14,460 nt of DNA from Nocardioidaceae bacterium (GTDB taxonomy: Bacteria; Actinomycetota; Actinomycetes; Propionibacteriales; Nocardioidaceae): NCBI GenBank assembly GCA_013698435.1, contig JACCVA010000377.1, positions 1 through 14,460 on the forward strand, given 5' to 3'. This document shows, one piece after another, positions 7,071 through 13,638 of this stretch (position 1 is its first letter; each line of letters starts with the position of its first letter). A program made the translations under genes and the position numbers. A model generated the notes under the pieces. The model saw only the letters and a list, made by a program, of their open reading frames with translations, searched no databases and was not told the DNA's origin.

Positions 7071-8969
7071 GTGACTCAAACGCCCGAAGCCACCACCGAA
7101 GCCGCTGACGCACCAGTCAAGACGACGGCCCGCAAGAAGTCAGGTGGCCTCAACTCGATGCTTCTCGGAGAGCTCAAGCAGCTTGCCAGCAGCCTCGGTA
7201 TCACCGGCACGACGAGCATGCGCAAGGGCGCCCTCGTCGAAGCCATCTCTGCCCGCCAGTCCGGCAGTGGAGCGCAACCTTCTCGCGCCGGCGACAGCCG
7301 CGAGCAAGTAAACGGGACCGCCACCGACCCCGGCCGCACCAACGAGCTGCAGGAACGAGAGACGCAACCGCGCCCCGTCCAGGCCAGTGACGACCAGAGT
7401 GGCAACGCTCAGACCACCGGCCGCAACGAGAAGTCGGACGACACCATCCGCGGCCGTGGTGACACCAGCAACCGCCAGAAATCCGATGGCCGAACTGACA
7501 CCAGCCGAACGGACACCAGCCGCGGTGACACCAGCCGCGGTGACACCAGCCGCAGTGACACCAGCCGCAGTGACACCAGCCGCGGTGACACCAGCCGCAA
7601 CGACTCCAACCGGACCGACACCAGCCGGACCGACACCAGCCGCAACGACAACAGGGGCGACGACGGACGCGGCGGGGGCCGCAACAGCCGGCGCCGCAGC
7701 CGCAACCGCGATCGTGACCGAAGCAGCAACGACCGTGGCAACGACCGTGGCAACGTTCGCGAGCCCAGTACGCGTCGTGACGGCAACGCCGAGCCCGACA
7801 CGCACATCAACGACGACGACGTCCTCATCCCCGTGGCTGGCATCCTCGACCTGCTGGACAACTACGCGTTCGTCCGAACCAGCGGTTATCTCCCTGGTCC
7901 CAACGACGTCTACGTTTCGCTGTCGATGGTCCGCAAGTTCAGTCTCCGCAAGGGCGACGCCATCACCGGTGCCGTTCGCCAGCTGCGTGACGGCGAGCGT
8001 CGCGAGAAGTTCAACCCGATGGTGCGGCTGGACACCGTCAACGGGGCCGAGCCGGACGCGGCTGCGCACCGCGTCGAGTTCTCCAAGCTGACTCCGTTGT
8101 ATGCCTCGGAGCGGCTTCGCCTCGAGACCGAGCCGGGCCTGATCGCGACCCGGTTGATCGACATCGTCGCTCCTATCGGTAAAGGCCAGCGCGGCCTGAT
8201 CGTCTCGCCGTCCAAGGCCGGCAAGACCCTCATCATGCAAGCGATCGCGAACGCGATCACCACGAACAACCCCGAGTGCCACCTGATGGTGGTCCTGGTC
8301 GACGAGCGGCCCGAAGAGGTCACCGAGATGCAGCGCGCCGTCAAGGGCGAGGTCGTCGCTTCGACTTTCGACCGGCCGGCCGACGACCACACGACGGTCG
8401 CCGAGCTCGCCATCGAGCGTGCCAAGCGGCTGGTCGAGCTGGGTCACGACGTCGTGGTTCTGCTCGACTCGATCACCCGTCTCGGCCGGGCGTACAACAT
8501 CGCCGCACCGGCGAGCGGGCGCATCCTGTCCGGCGGTGTCGACTCGTCCGCCCTCTACCCCCCGAAGAAGTTCTTCGGCGCCGCCCGCAACATCGAGGAT
8601 GGCGGTTCGCTGACCATCCTCGCCACGGCCCTGATCGAGACCGGGTCCAAGATGGACGAGGTCATCTTCGAGGAGTTCAAGGGCACCGGAAACATGGAGC
8701 TGCGGCTGCGGCGCGAGTTCGCCGACAAGCGCATCTTCCCGGCGATCGACGTAGACGCGTCCGGAACCCGCCGCGAGGAACTCCTCATGAGCAAGGACGA
8801 GCTGCAGATCACCTGGAAGCTGCGCCGGGTGTTGTCAGCCCTCGACGGCCAACAGGCGCTCGAGCTGCTGCTCAGCAAACTCAGGTCGACCAAGACCAAC
8901 ATCGAGTTCCTGATGCAGGTCAACAAGACCACACCGACTGCTCAGGGCCTGCGCGACTCCGACGACTGA
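7071..8969 (+). CDS. rho: Transcription termination factor Rho with long repeat-containing N-terminal insertion
   Basis: Rho is a hexameric RNA-dependent ATPase/translocase that releases RNA polymerase from transcripts. The 632-residue product has a Rho N-terminal helical motif (about 25-62, LNSMLLGELKQLASSLGI...). A low-complexity hydrophilic insertion spans about 63-245. The cold-shock-like RNA-binding domain follows (about 248-325, GYLPGPNDVYVSLSMVRKF), then the RecA-like motor. The motor shows Walker A PSKAGKT (380-386), DERPEEVTEMQR (411-422), Walker B VVLLD (462-466), the Q loop around SGGVDSSAL (487-495) and the R loop KGTGN (537-541). E. coli Rho has 419 residues; large N-terminal insertions are known in GC-rich actinobacteria. 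Here the insertion holds ten pentapeptide repeats (142-191) and an Arg-rich stretch (200-230). The residue aligned with E. coli L208 is L409, not the methionine linked to bicyclomycin insensitivity in M. tuberculosis. GTG 7071 has an excellent ribosome binding site. Confidence 0.97.
   Translation: MTQTPEATTEAADAPVKTTARKKSGGLNSMLLGELKQLASSLGITGTTSMRKGALVEAISARQSGSGAQPSRAGDSREQVNGTATDPGRTNELQERETQPRPVQASDDQSGNAQTTGRNEKSDDTIRGRGDTSNRQKSDGRTDTSRTDTSRGDTSRGDTSRSDTSRSDTSRGDTSRNDSNRTDTSRTDTSRNDNRGDDGRGGGRNSRRRSRNRDRDRSSNDRGNDRGNVREPSTRRDGNAEPDTHINDDDVLIPVAGILDLLDNYAFVRTSGYLPGPNDVYVSLSMVRKFSLRKGDAITGAVRQLRDGERREKFNPMVRLDTVNGAEPDAAAHRVEFSKLTPLYASERLRLETEPGLIATRLIDIVAPIGKGQRGLIVSPSKAGKTLIMQAIANAITTNNPECHLMVVLVDERPEEVTEMQRAVKGEVVASTFDRPADDHTTVAELAIERAKRLVELGHDVVVLLDSITRLGRAYNIAAPASGRILSGGVDSSALYPPKKFFGAARNIEDGGSLTILATALIETGSKMDEVIFEEFKGTGNMELRLRREFADKRIFPAIDVDASGTRREELLMSKDELQITWKLRRVLSALDGQQALELLLSKLRSTKTNIEFLMQVNKTTPTAQGLRDSDD
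7494..7643 (+). repeat. Ten 15-bp tandem repeats inside rho
   Basis: Ten in-frame 15-bp units encode [T/G/S/N]DTSR (one is NDSNR) in Rho residues 142-191. The core GACACCAGCCG is present in nine of the ten. Units 3, 4 and 7 are identical to one another, as are units 5 and 6, which suggests recent duplication. A degenerate eleventh unit (NDNRG) follows, and a lone GDTSN precedes the array at about 7458. Because the unit is a multiple of three, copy-number change keeps the frame. Confidence 0.95.
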
Positions 8970-9032
8970 CCAAGGACACGGGCATGGGCGGAATGCACGG
9001 TCGGTGACCCCGCGTTTACTGGGTTGGGAATT

Positions 9033-9046
9033 CGCCCGAGAGGGCG
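9033..9046 (+). other. Small hairpin with GAGA loop between rho and rpmE
   Basis: CGCCC (9033-9037) pairs with GGGCG (9042-9046) around a GAGA tetraloop of the stable GNRA type. It lies 63 nt after the rho stop, with no T-tract behind it. It could be a weak terminator or RNA-stability element for rho, or a site in the -35 region of the rpmE promoter. The role is not established. Confidence 0.35.
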
Positions 9047-9052
9047 GTCAGA

Positions 9053-9061
9053 TGGCACACT
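9053..9061 (+). promoter_or_regulatory. Candidate extended -10 for rpmE
   Basis: TGGCACACT at 9053-9061 fits TGN followed by NANNNT. Transcription would start near 9068, about 50 nt before the rpmE ATG. No good -35 hexamer is seen at 16-18 nt spacing. L31 may therefore have its own promoter besides read-through from rho. Confidence 0.35.
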
Positions 9062-9119
9062 TGCCTGCAGGTTCCGGTTCACGGCGCGAGCCGACCCGGC
9101 GACCTTGAGAAAGGACACC

Positions 9120-9335
9120 ATGAAGAAGAACATCCACCCGGCATACGTCGACACCCAGGTGACCTGCACCTGCGGCAACACGTTCACCACCCGGAGCACC
9201 GCAGAGGGCGGCTCCATGCACGCCGACGTGTGCTCCAACTGCCACCCGTTCTACACCGGTAAGCAGAAGATTCTCGACACCGGTGGCCGCGTGGCCAGGT
9301 TCCAGGCCCGCTACGCGAAGAAGACCGCCAAATAG
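9120..9335 (+). CDS. rpmE: 50S ribosomal protein L31, zinc-binding (C+) type
   Basis: L31 is a large-subunit protein that helps bridge the two ribosomal subunits. The 71-residue product starts MKKNIHPAYV and carries four cysteines (C16, C18 and C38, C41) in a CxC...CxxC layout. That marks the zinc-containing C+ paralogue rather than the zinc-free type made under zinc starvation. ATG 9120 was chosen because the conserved N terminus starts there and AAAGGA (9110-9115) is 4 nt upstream. Reading further upstream to 9024 adds unconserved sequence and runs across the candidate promoter. The rho-rpmE-prfA order is widely conserved. A strong hairpin follows the stop codon. Confidence 0.97.
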   Translation: MKKNIHPAYVDTQVTCTCGNTFTTRSTAEGGSMHADVCSNCHPFYTGKQKILDTGGRVARFQARYAKKTAK

Positions 9336-9342
9336 CGTGACC

Positions 9343-9384
9343 CCGACGCCGACCTCCCGCCTCGCGCGGGGAGGTCGGCGTCGG
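9343..9384 (+). terminator. Strong hairpin terminator after rpmE
   Basis: A perfect 16-bp GC-rich stem (9343-9358 with 9369-9384, 10-nt loop) starts 7 nt after the rpmE stop. Only a short weak T-containing stretch (TCATGTT) follows. GC-rich hairpins without a T-tract are common presumed terminators in actinomycetes. It probably separates rho-rpmE from prfA, or at least protects the rpmE mRNA 3' end. Confidence 0.8.
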
Positions 9385-9501
9385 TCATGTTCGCAGGGCC
9401 GCCCGTCGCCCCGCCGCCCAGCGAATCGCGGGAAAGTAGGCGTCGGCAGTCAGGTCGAAGCGGCCGTTCGAGTTCCACTTTTTCGCCATTCGCGGGGACG
9501 C

Positions 9502-9509
9502 GAGGAAGG
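9502..9509 (+). promoter_or_regulatory. Shine-Dalgarno sequence of prfA
   Basis: GAGGAAGG at 9502-9509 lies 9 nt before ATG 9519 and fixes the prfA start. The 120 nt between the rpmE hairpin and this site show no promoter I would defend. Confidence 0.7.
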
Positions 9510-9518
9510 TGGTCGGCA

Positions 9519-10601
9519 ATGTTCGAGGCAATCGATGCACTCGTCGCCGAGCACAAGTCGCTCGAGCATCAGCTGGCCGATCCCGACGTCTTTTCCGATC
9601 TCGACCGCAGCCGTCGCCTGAACCAGCGGTACGCCGCCCTGACCGCAGTGGTCAAGACGTACGCCGAGTGGCGCACGACGCTCGGTGACATCGAGGCAGC
9701 GCGAGAGCTCGCCACCGAGGACCCAGCGTTCGCTGCCGAGGCCGACCGGCTCGACTCAGATCGTGGCGAGCTCGAGGAACGGCTACGACGGCTGCTGGTG
9801 CCACGCGACGAAGCCGATGCGAAGGACGCCATCCTCGAGATCAAGGCGGGCGAGGGGGGCGAGGAGTCGGCACTGTTCGCCGGTGACCTGATGCGGATGT
9901 ACTCCCGCTACGCGGAACGGCGAGGCTGGAAGACCGAGCTGCTCGACGAGACACCGAGCGACCTTGGCGGAATCAAGACCGCCACCGTGGCCGTGAAAGC
10001 CAGGGGCACTCCCGAGCCGGGCGAGGCGCCATACGCGCTCCTCAGGTTCGAAGGTGGCGTGCACCGGGTGCAGCGGGTCCCTGTCACCGAGTCGCAAGGA
10101 CGCATCCACACCTCTGCGGCTGGTGTGCTCGTGATGCCCGAGGCGGAACAGGTCGATGTCACCATCGACGACAACGACCTGCGCATCGACGTCTTCCGCT
10201 CGTCCGGACCGGGTGGACAAAGTGTCAACACGACGGATTCCGCAGTCCGGATCACCCATGTCCCTACCGGCATCGTGGTCTCTTGCCAGAACGAGAAGAG
10301 TCAGCTCCAGAACCGCGAGCAGGCCCTTCGTGTCCTGAGGTCGCGGCTGCTGCAGCGGGCACAGGACGAACGGGACGCGGAGACCTCGGATGCTCGGCGC
10401 TCGCAGGTCCGAACGGTCGACCGGTCCGAGCGAATCCGCACCTACAACTTCCCCGAGAACCGCATCACCGACCACCGGGTGGGCTTCAAGGCGCACAACC
10501 TCGATCAGGTGCTCGACGGTGACCTGAGCGCCATCATCGGGGCCTGCGTCGGTGCCGACCTCACGGCTCGGCTCGCGGCGGTCGAGTCCCACAGCTCATG
10601 A
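9519..10601 (+). CDS. prfA: Peptide chain release factor 1
   Basis: RF1 reads UAA and UAG stop codons on the ribosome and triggers hydrolysis of peptidyl-tRNA. The 360-residue product is full length. It has an N-terminal coiled/helical domain (about 1-100), then AGEGGEESALFA (110-121). The RF1-type tripeptide PVT at 188-190 distinguishes it from the SPF of RF2. The catalytic GGQ is at 232-234 within SSGPGGQSVNTTDSAVR, and TYNFPENRITDHRVG at 308-322. Q234 is the expected methylation site of PrmC, whose gene overlaps the stop codon by 4 nt (ATGA). Reading upstream to 9387 is possible in frame, but ATG 9519 matches the conserved N terminus and has a good ribosome binding site. Confidence 0.97.
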   Translation: MFEAIDALVAEHKSLEHQLADPDVFSDLDRSRRLNQRYAALTAVVKTYAEWRTTLGDIEAARELATEDPAFAAEADRLDSDRGELEERLRRLLVPRDEADAKDAILEIKAGEGGEESALFAGDLMRMYSRYAERRGWKTELLDETPSDLGGIKTATVAVKARGTPEPGEAPYALLRFEGGVHRVQRVPVTESQGRIHTSAAGVLVMPEAEQVDVTIDDNDLRIDVFRSSGPGGQSVNTTDSAVRITHVPTGIVVSCQNEKSQLQNREQALRVLRSRLLQRAQDERDAETSDARRSQVRTVDRSERIRTYNFPENRITDHRVGFKAHNLDQVLDGDLSAIIGACVGADLTARLAAVESHSS

Positions 10602-11500
10602 CCCCAGACGTCGCGTCGACCCTCGCCGATGGTGCGCAACGGCTTGCGCTGGCCGGCGTCATGGCGCCCCGACATGACGCCGAGGTGCTGCTGGCGTCCG
10701 TGCTCGCTCAGCCACGCAGCACGCTCCACCGGCAGCCATCTCTCAGCGACGGCCAGCTGGCAGCCTTCGCTGTCGCGCTCGGCCGCCGAGCAGGACGCGA
10801 GCCGTTGCAGCACATCGTCGGCACCGCAGCCTTCCGATACCTGGAGCTCAAGGTGGGTCAGGGTGTCTTCGTGCCGCGTCCGGAGACCGAGGTCATGACC
10901 GGCGTCGCCGTCGGCGAGCTGCACCGGCTCCAGCAGGCCGGCGTCGGTGCACCACGCGCGGTCGACCTGTGCGCCGGATCCGGCGCTGTGGCGCTCGCGA
11001 TGGCGACGGAGGTCCCTGACTCCGTGGTCACCGCAGTCGAGCTGTCTCCCGAGGCGGTGTGTTATGCGCGCGACAACGCCGCCGGCACCGGCGTGGACAT
11101 ACGCCAAGGCGACATCGCCGACGCCGTCGACGACCTGGTTGCCCAGGTGCATGTCGTGACGGCGAACCCGCCGTACATCCCGCTCGTCGCCTTCGAGAGC
11201 GTCGATGTCGAGGCGCGCGAGTTCGACCCCGCCCTGGCCTTGTGGTCAGGCGATGACGGCCTGGACGCGATCCGCGTCGTCTGTGAGGTGGCTGCTCGGC
11301 TGCTCCTCGATGGCGGTCTTGTCGCCTGTGAGCATGCCGACGTCCAAGGGGACTCGGCGCCGGCGGTCTTCGCTGCGAGCGGAAGGTGGGCCGAGGTGCG
11401 CGACCACACCGACCTGGCGGGCCGGCCGCGCTTCGTCACGGCTCGGCGCGCGCCCCGTCGCACAGCCTTGGCCACTCCTCAGGATCGGCTGGCACGATAG
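10598..11500 (+). CDS. prmC: Release factor glutamine N5-methyltransferase
   Basis: PrmC (HemK) uses S-adenosylmethionine to methylate the GGQ glutamine of release factors, raising termination efficiency. The 300-residue product has an N-terminal helical substrate-binding domain (about 1-85) and the linker FVPRPETE (91-98). The SAM-binding motif DLCAGSGAVALA is at 123-134, and the diagnostic catalytic NPPY at 190-193. A short Arg/Thr-rich tail (about 284-300) is not part of the fold. It overlaps prfA by ATGA and has only a weak upstream purine run, so translation is probably coupled to that of its substrate. The next gene starts 4 nt after its stop. Confidence 0.95.
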   Translation: MTPDVASTLADGAQRLALAGVMAPRHDAEVLLASVLAQPRSTLHRQPSLSDGQLAAFAVALGRRAGREPLQHIVGTAAFRYLELKVGQGVFVPRPETEVMTGVAVGELHRLQQAGVGAPRAVDLCAGSGAVALAMATEVPDSVVTAVELSPEAVCYARDNAAGTGVDIRQGDIADAVDDLVAQVHVVTANPPYIPLVAFESVDVEAREFDPALALWSGDDGLDAIRVVCEVAARLLLDGGLVACEHADVQGDSAPAVFAASGRWAEVRDHTDLAGRPRFVTARRAPRRTALATPQDRLAR

Positions 11501-11504
11501 GCCC

Positions 11505-12158
11505 GTGAGCGACATCTATTCCCTGAACGACCCCGCCCGGCGGTCCGAGGGGTTTGCCGCAGCCAAGCTGGCACTGTCGCGCAGCGGCCTGGTCGTCGTC
11601 CCTACCGACACCGTCTACGGTGTCGCGGCCGACGCCTTCGACCCGGCAGGCGTACGCCGGCTGTTACGCGCGAAGGGCCGGAGCCGCGCCAAGCCCGCCC
11701 CCGTCCTGATCGGCTCTCCCGACACGTTGCGGGCCCTGGCGACTAACCTGTCCGCAGAGGTCCGCGAGCTCGCCGAGGACTTCTGGCCCGGTGGTCTGAC
11801 GCTCATCTGTCGCCAACAACCGAGCCTGCGGTGGGACCTCGGCGACAGCCGCGCGACGGTGGCGATCCGGATGCCCGACCAGGAAGAGCTGCTTGCCCTG
11901 CTCGACGACACCGGACCGCTGGCCGTCAGCAGCGCCAACCTCACCGGCCAGCCGCCGGCGACGACGGCGGCGGACGCCCAAGATCAGCTCGGCGAGGCCA
12001 TCGACGTCTACCTCGACGCGGGTCCTACGCCGGGGGCCACCGCCTCCACGATCGTGGACGCCACGGGAGACGCGCTCACCGTGGTCCGCGAAGGCGTCGT
12101 CACCCTCGAGCAGCTTCGCCAGCACATTGCCGACATCGGGCTCGCCGGGAGCGACTGA
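11505..12158 (+). CDS. tsaC: L-threonylcarbamoyladenylate synthase (TsaC/Sua5/YrdC family)
   Basis: This enzyme makes threonylcarbamoyl-AMP from threonine, bicarbonate and ATP, the first step of the t6A37 modification of ANN-decoding tRNAs. The 217-residue product is the YrdC domain without the extra Sua5 domain, matching the 217-residue mycobacterial orthologue next to wecA. Motifs are PTDTVYG (33-39), KGRSRAKPAPVLIG (57-70), WPGGLTL (94-100), SSANLTG (142-148) and STIVD (181-185). GTG 11505 is chosen because the fold starts immediately after it, and it lies 4 nt after the prmC stop. The ribosome binding site is weak. The partner proteins TsaB, TsaD and TsaE are not in the window. The stop shares one base with the next gene's ATG. 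Confidence 0.93.
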   Translation: MSDIYSLNDPARRSEGFAAAKLALSRSGLVVVPTDTVYGVAADAFDPAGVRRLLRAKGRSRAKPAPVLIGSPDTLRALATNLSAEVRELAEDFWPGGLTLICRQQPSLRWDLGDSRATVAIRMPDQEELLALLDDTGPLAVSSANLTGQPPATTAADAQDQLGEAIDVYLDAGPTPGATASTIVDATGDALTVVREGVVTLEQLRQHIADIGLAGSD

Positions 12159-13306
12159 TGCGCCAGTACATCCTCATCGGACTGGTCGCCCTCGCCGTCA
12201 CCTACCTGCTGGCTGTGGTAGCACGGGAGCTGGCAATGAAGTTCGGCGCCTACGCACGGGTGCGGGACCGCGACGTGCACGAGATCCCCATTCCCTACTT
12301 CGGTGGCGTCGCGATTATGGGCGGGTTGACGGCCGCCTACCTGGTCGCGAGCAAGCTGCCCTTCGCCAGCAACTCCTCAGGCGACCAGATACTCAGCGAC
12401 GCCCGGGCGATCCTCGTGGGCGGTGCGATCGTCTGCCTTGTCGGCGTGATGGACGACATCTTCGAGCTCGACGCGCTCACCAAGTTCGCGGGCGAGGTGA
12501 TCGCCGCGGCGGTCGTCGTGGTCCAGGGGGTCCAGATCCTCTGGTTGCCGCTGCCGGGCGAAGGTTCCGTGTCGACATTCTCGATGGATGCCTCGCAGGC
12601 AGGGCTCATCACCGTGCTGCTCATCGTGGGCACGGTCAACGCGGTCAACTTCGTCGACGGGCTCGACGGACTGGCGGCGGGTGTTGTCGGCATCGGTGCG
12701 GTTGCGTTCTTCACCTATGCCGTCCTGCTCGTCTTTATCAACGACGGCATCCAGGGCGCGAGCACCGCGGCCATCTTGACGGCTGCCCTCGCCGGTGCCT
12801 GCTTCGGCTTCCTGCCGCACAACTTCTTCCCGGCGCGGATGTTCATGGGTGACTCCGGCGCGCTGCTGATCGGGTTCATGCTTGCCTGCTCCGCGATCAG
12901 CCTGACCGGCCAGTATCCGACGTCGCGGATCGCCGAGGGGGCCTTTGGTGCCACCGCGAGCCTGTTGCCGGCCCTGCTGCCGCTCATCTTGCCGTTCGCG
13001 GTGCTGGTGGTTCCGTTCGTCGACATGTTGCTCGCGATCGTGCGGCGGACGCGAGCGGGTCGGTCCCCCTTCTCGCCGGACAAGGGTCACCTGCACCATC
13101 GTTTGCTCGAGATCGGCCACTCCCAGCGCAGGGCCGTCCTGGTCATGTACCTGTGGGCCGGGCTAGTGGCCTTCGGTGTTGTCGTGATGAGCCTGTTCTC
13201 CGGCTGGTGGTCAGCGCTTGGGATCACTGCGATGGGCATGACCGCGCTGCTGCTGACGTTCGGGTTGCCGGGGCACAGCGGCATCATCAAGCCCGAGGAC
13301 GCCTGA
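12158..13306 (+). CDS. wecA: Polyprenyl-phosphate GlcNAc-1-phosphate transferase, WecA/Rfe type (MraY family)
   Basis: This integral membrane enzyme transfers GlcNAc-1-phosphate from UDP-GlcNAc to decaprenyl/undecaprenyl phosphate, starting a lipid-linked glycan for the cell envelope. The 382-residue product has about ten or eleven hydrophobic helices. Family motifs are PYFGGVAI (46-53), the Asp pair D99-D100, NAVNFVDGLDGLAAG (161-175), FMGDSG (229-234) and the cytoplasmic loop HLHHRL (311-316). The His-rich loop and position in the tsaC-wecA-atp block match mycobacterial WecA, where the lipid product seeds arabinogalactan linker synthesis. The exact glycan here is unknown, and a teichoic-acid-type TagO role is possible. 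The ATG overlaps the tsaC stop by one base (TGATG). The gene ends the prfA-prmC-tsaC-wecA run. Confidence 0.92.
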   Translation: MRQYILIGLVALAVTYLLAVVARELAMKFGAYARVRDRDVHEIPIPYFGGVAIMGGLTAAYLVASKLPFASNSSGDQILSDARAILVGGAIVCLVGVMDDIFELDALTKFAGEVIAAAVVVVQGVQILWLPLPGEGSVSTFSMDASQAGLITVLLIVGTVNAVNFVDGLDGLAAGVVGIGAVAFFTYAVLLVFINDGIQGASTAAILTAALAGACFGFLPHNFFPARMFMGDSGALLIGFMLACSAISLTGQYPTSRIAEGAFGATASLLPALLPLILPFAVLVVPFVDMLLAIVRRTRAGRSPFSPDKGHLHHRLLEIGHSQRRAVLVMYLWAGLVAFGVVVMSLFSGWWSALGITAMGMTALLLTFGLPGHSGIIKPEDA

Positions 13307-13401
13307 GGCTCGCCGCGAAGAGCGGACACACAGGACCGGTGGGCGGCTGCCTCCAAGCCACGCAGGCAAAACTGTCCCGCGTGAGTCAGCAGAGTTCCTC
13401 C

Positions 13402-13421
13402 GCCTAGCGCCTTCGCTAGGC
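13402..13421 (+). terminator. Hairpin, candidate terminator after wecA
   Basis: GCCTAGCG (13402-13409) pairs perfectly with CGCTAGGC (13414-13421) around a CCTT loop. It lies 95 nt after the wecA stop and just upstream of the ATP synthase promoter. It has no T-tract. Its place between the two transcription units supports a terminator role. Confidence 0.55.
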
Positions 13422-13447
13422 CCCCGGGTGAGAGAGTCTCAAGGGTC

Positions 13448-13465
13448 TTGTGCTAAGTTTCACAA
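13448..13465. promoter_or_regulatory. Putative Rex operator overlapping the ATP synthase promoter
   Basis: TTGTG, 8 nt, then CACAA forms an 18-bp palindrome with the Rex layout (TTGTGAAnnnnTTCACAA). Both outer half-sites are perfect, and the right half also has the inner TT. Rex is the NADH/NAD+-sensing repressor of respiratory genes in Gram-positive bacteria, and ATP synthase operons are among its reported Streptomyces targets. The -10 box TAAGTT (13454-13459) lies inside the palindrome, so binding would block polymerase. The left inner positions (CT) differ from consensus. No rex gene is in the window. Confidence 0.6.
13451..13459 (+). promoter_or_regulatory. Candidate distal promoter (extended -10) for the ATP synthase operon
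   Basis: TGCTAAGTT at 13451-13459 is an extended -10 (TGN plus TAAGTT). No convincing -35 is seen 16-18 nt upstream. Transcription would start near 13466, giving a leader of about 170 nt before the first ATP synthase-associated gene. Confidence 0.5.
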
Positions 13466-13567
13466 GCACACCAGACAGGGACCCACCCCCGACGTCGAGG
13501 ACGGCGCCCCCACGATGAGCGACTCGATGCTTCGCACCGATGCCCACCAAGCGCATGCCTGGGTCTG

Positions 13568-13576
13568 TGCTAGCGT
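13568..13576 (+). promoter_or_regulatory. Candidate proximal promoter (extended -10)
   Basis: TGCTAGCGT at 13568-13576 is a good extended -10 (TGN plus TAGCGT). Transcription would start near 13583, about 55 nt before the first gene. The -35 position is poor. It lies outside the Rex-type palindrome, so it could provide Rex-independent expression. Confidence 0.45.
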
Positions 13577-13638
13577 CGCTCTCTCGCGAGCGTGGACCGT
13601 CGCGGCAAGCGTGCAGAGCAACGGGAGCCGATCAGGTG

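Larger units (their letters stand above)
13307..13638. other. Non-coding control region before the ATP synthase genes
   Basis: This 332-nt stretch holds no gene I can support on either strand. From left to right it contains about 95 nt of unassigned sequence, a hairpin (13402-13421), a Rex-type palindrome over a -10 box (13448-13465), about 100 nt of leader, a second extended -10 (13568-13576), and a ribosome binding site (13623-13627). Short open frames across it lack conserved sequence and overlap these signals. Confidence 0.6.

Noticed and set aside
7494..7643. Tandem repeats considered as a CRISPR array
   Set aside because: The units are contiguous 15-mers without spacers, in frame inside rho, and no cas genes are near.
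9024..9119. In-frame N-terminal extension of L31
   Set aside because: L31 proteins start at MKKNIHP; the extension crosses the candidate rpmE promoter.
9387..9518. In-frame upstream extension of prfA
   Set aside because: It starts in the flank of the rpmE terminator hairpin and encodes unconserved Ser/Arg/Pro-rich sequence; ATG 9519 fits RF1 and has GAGGAAGG upstream.
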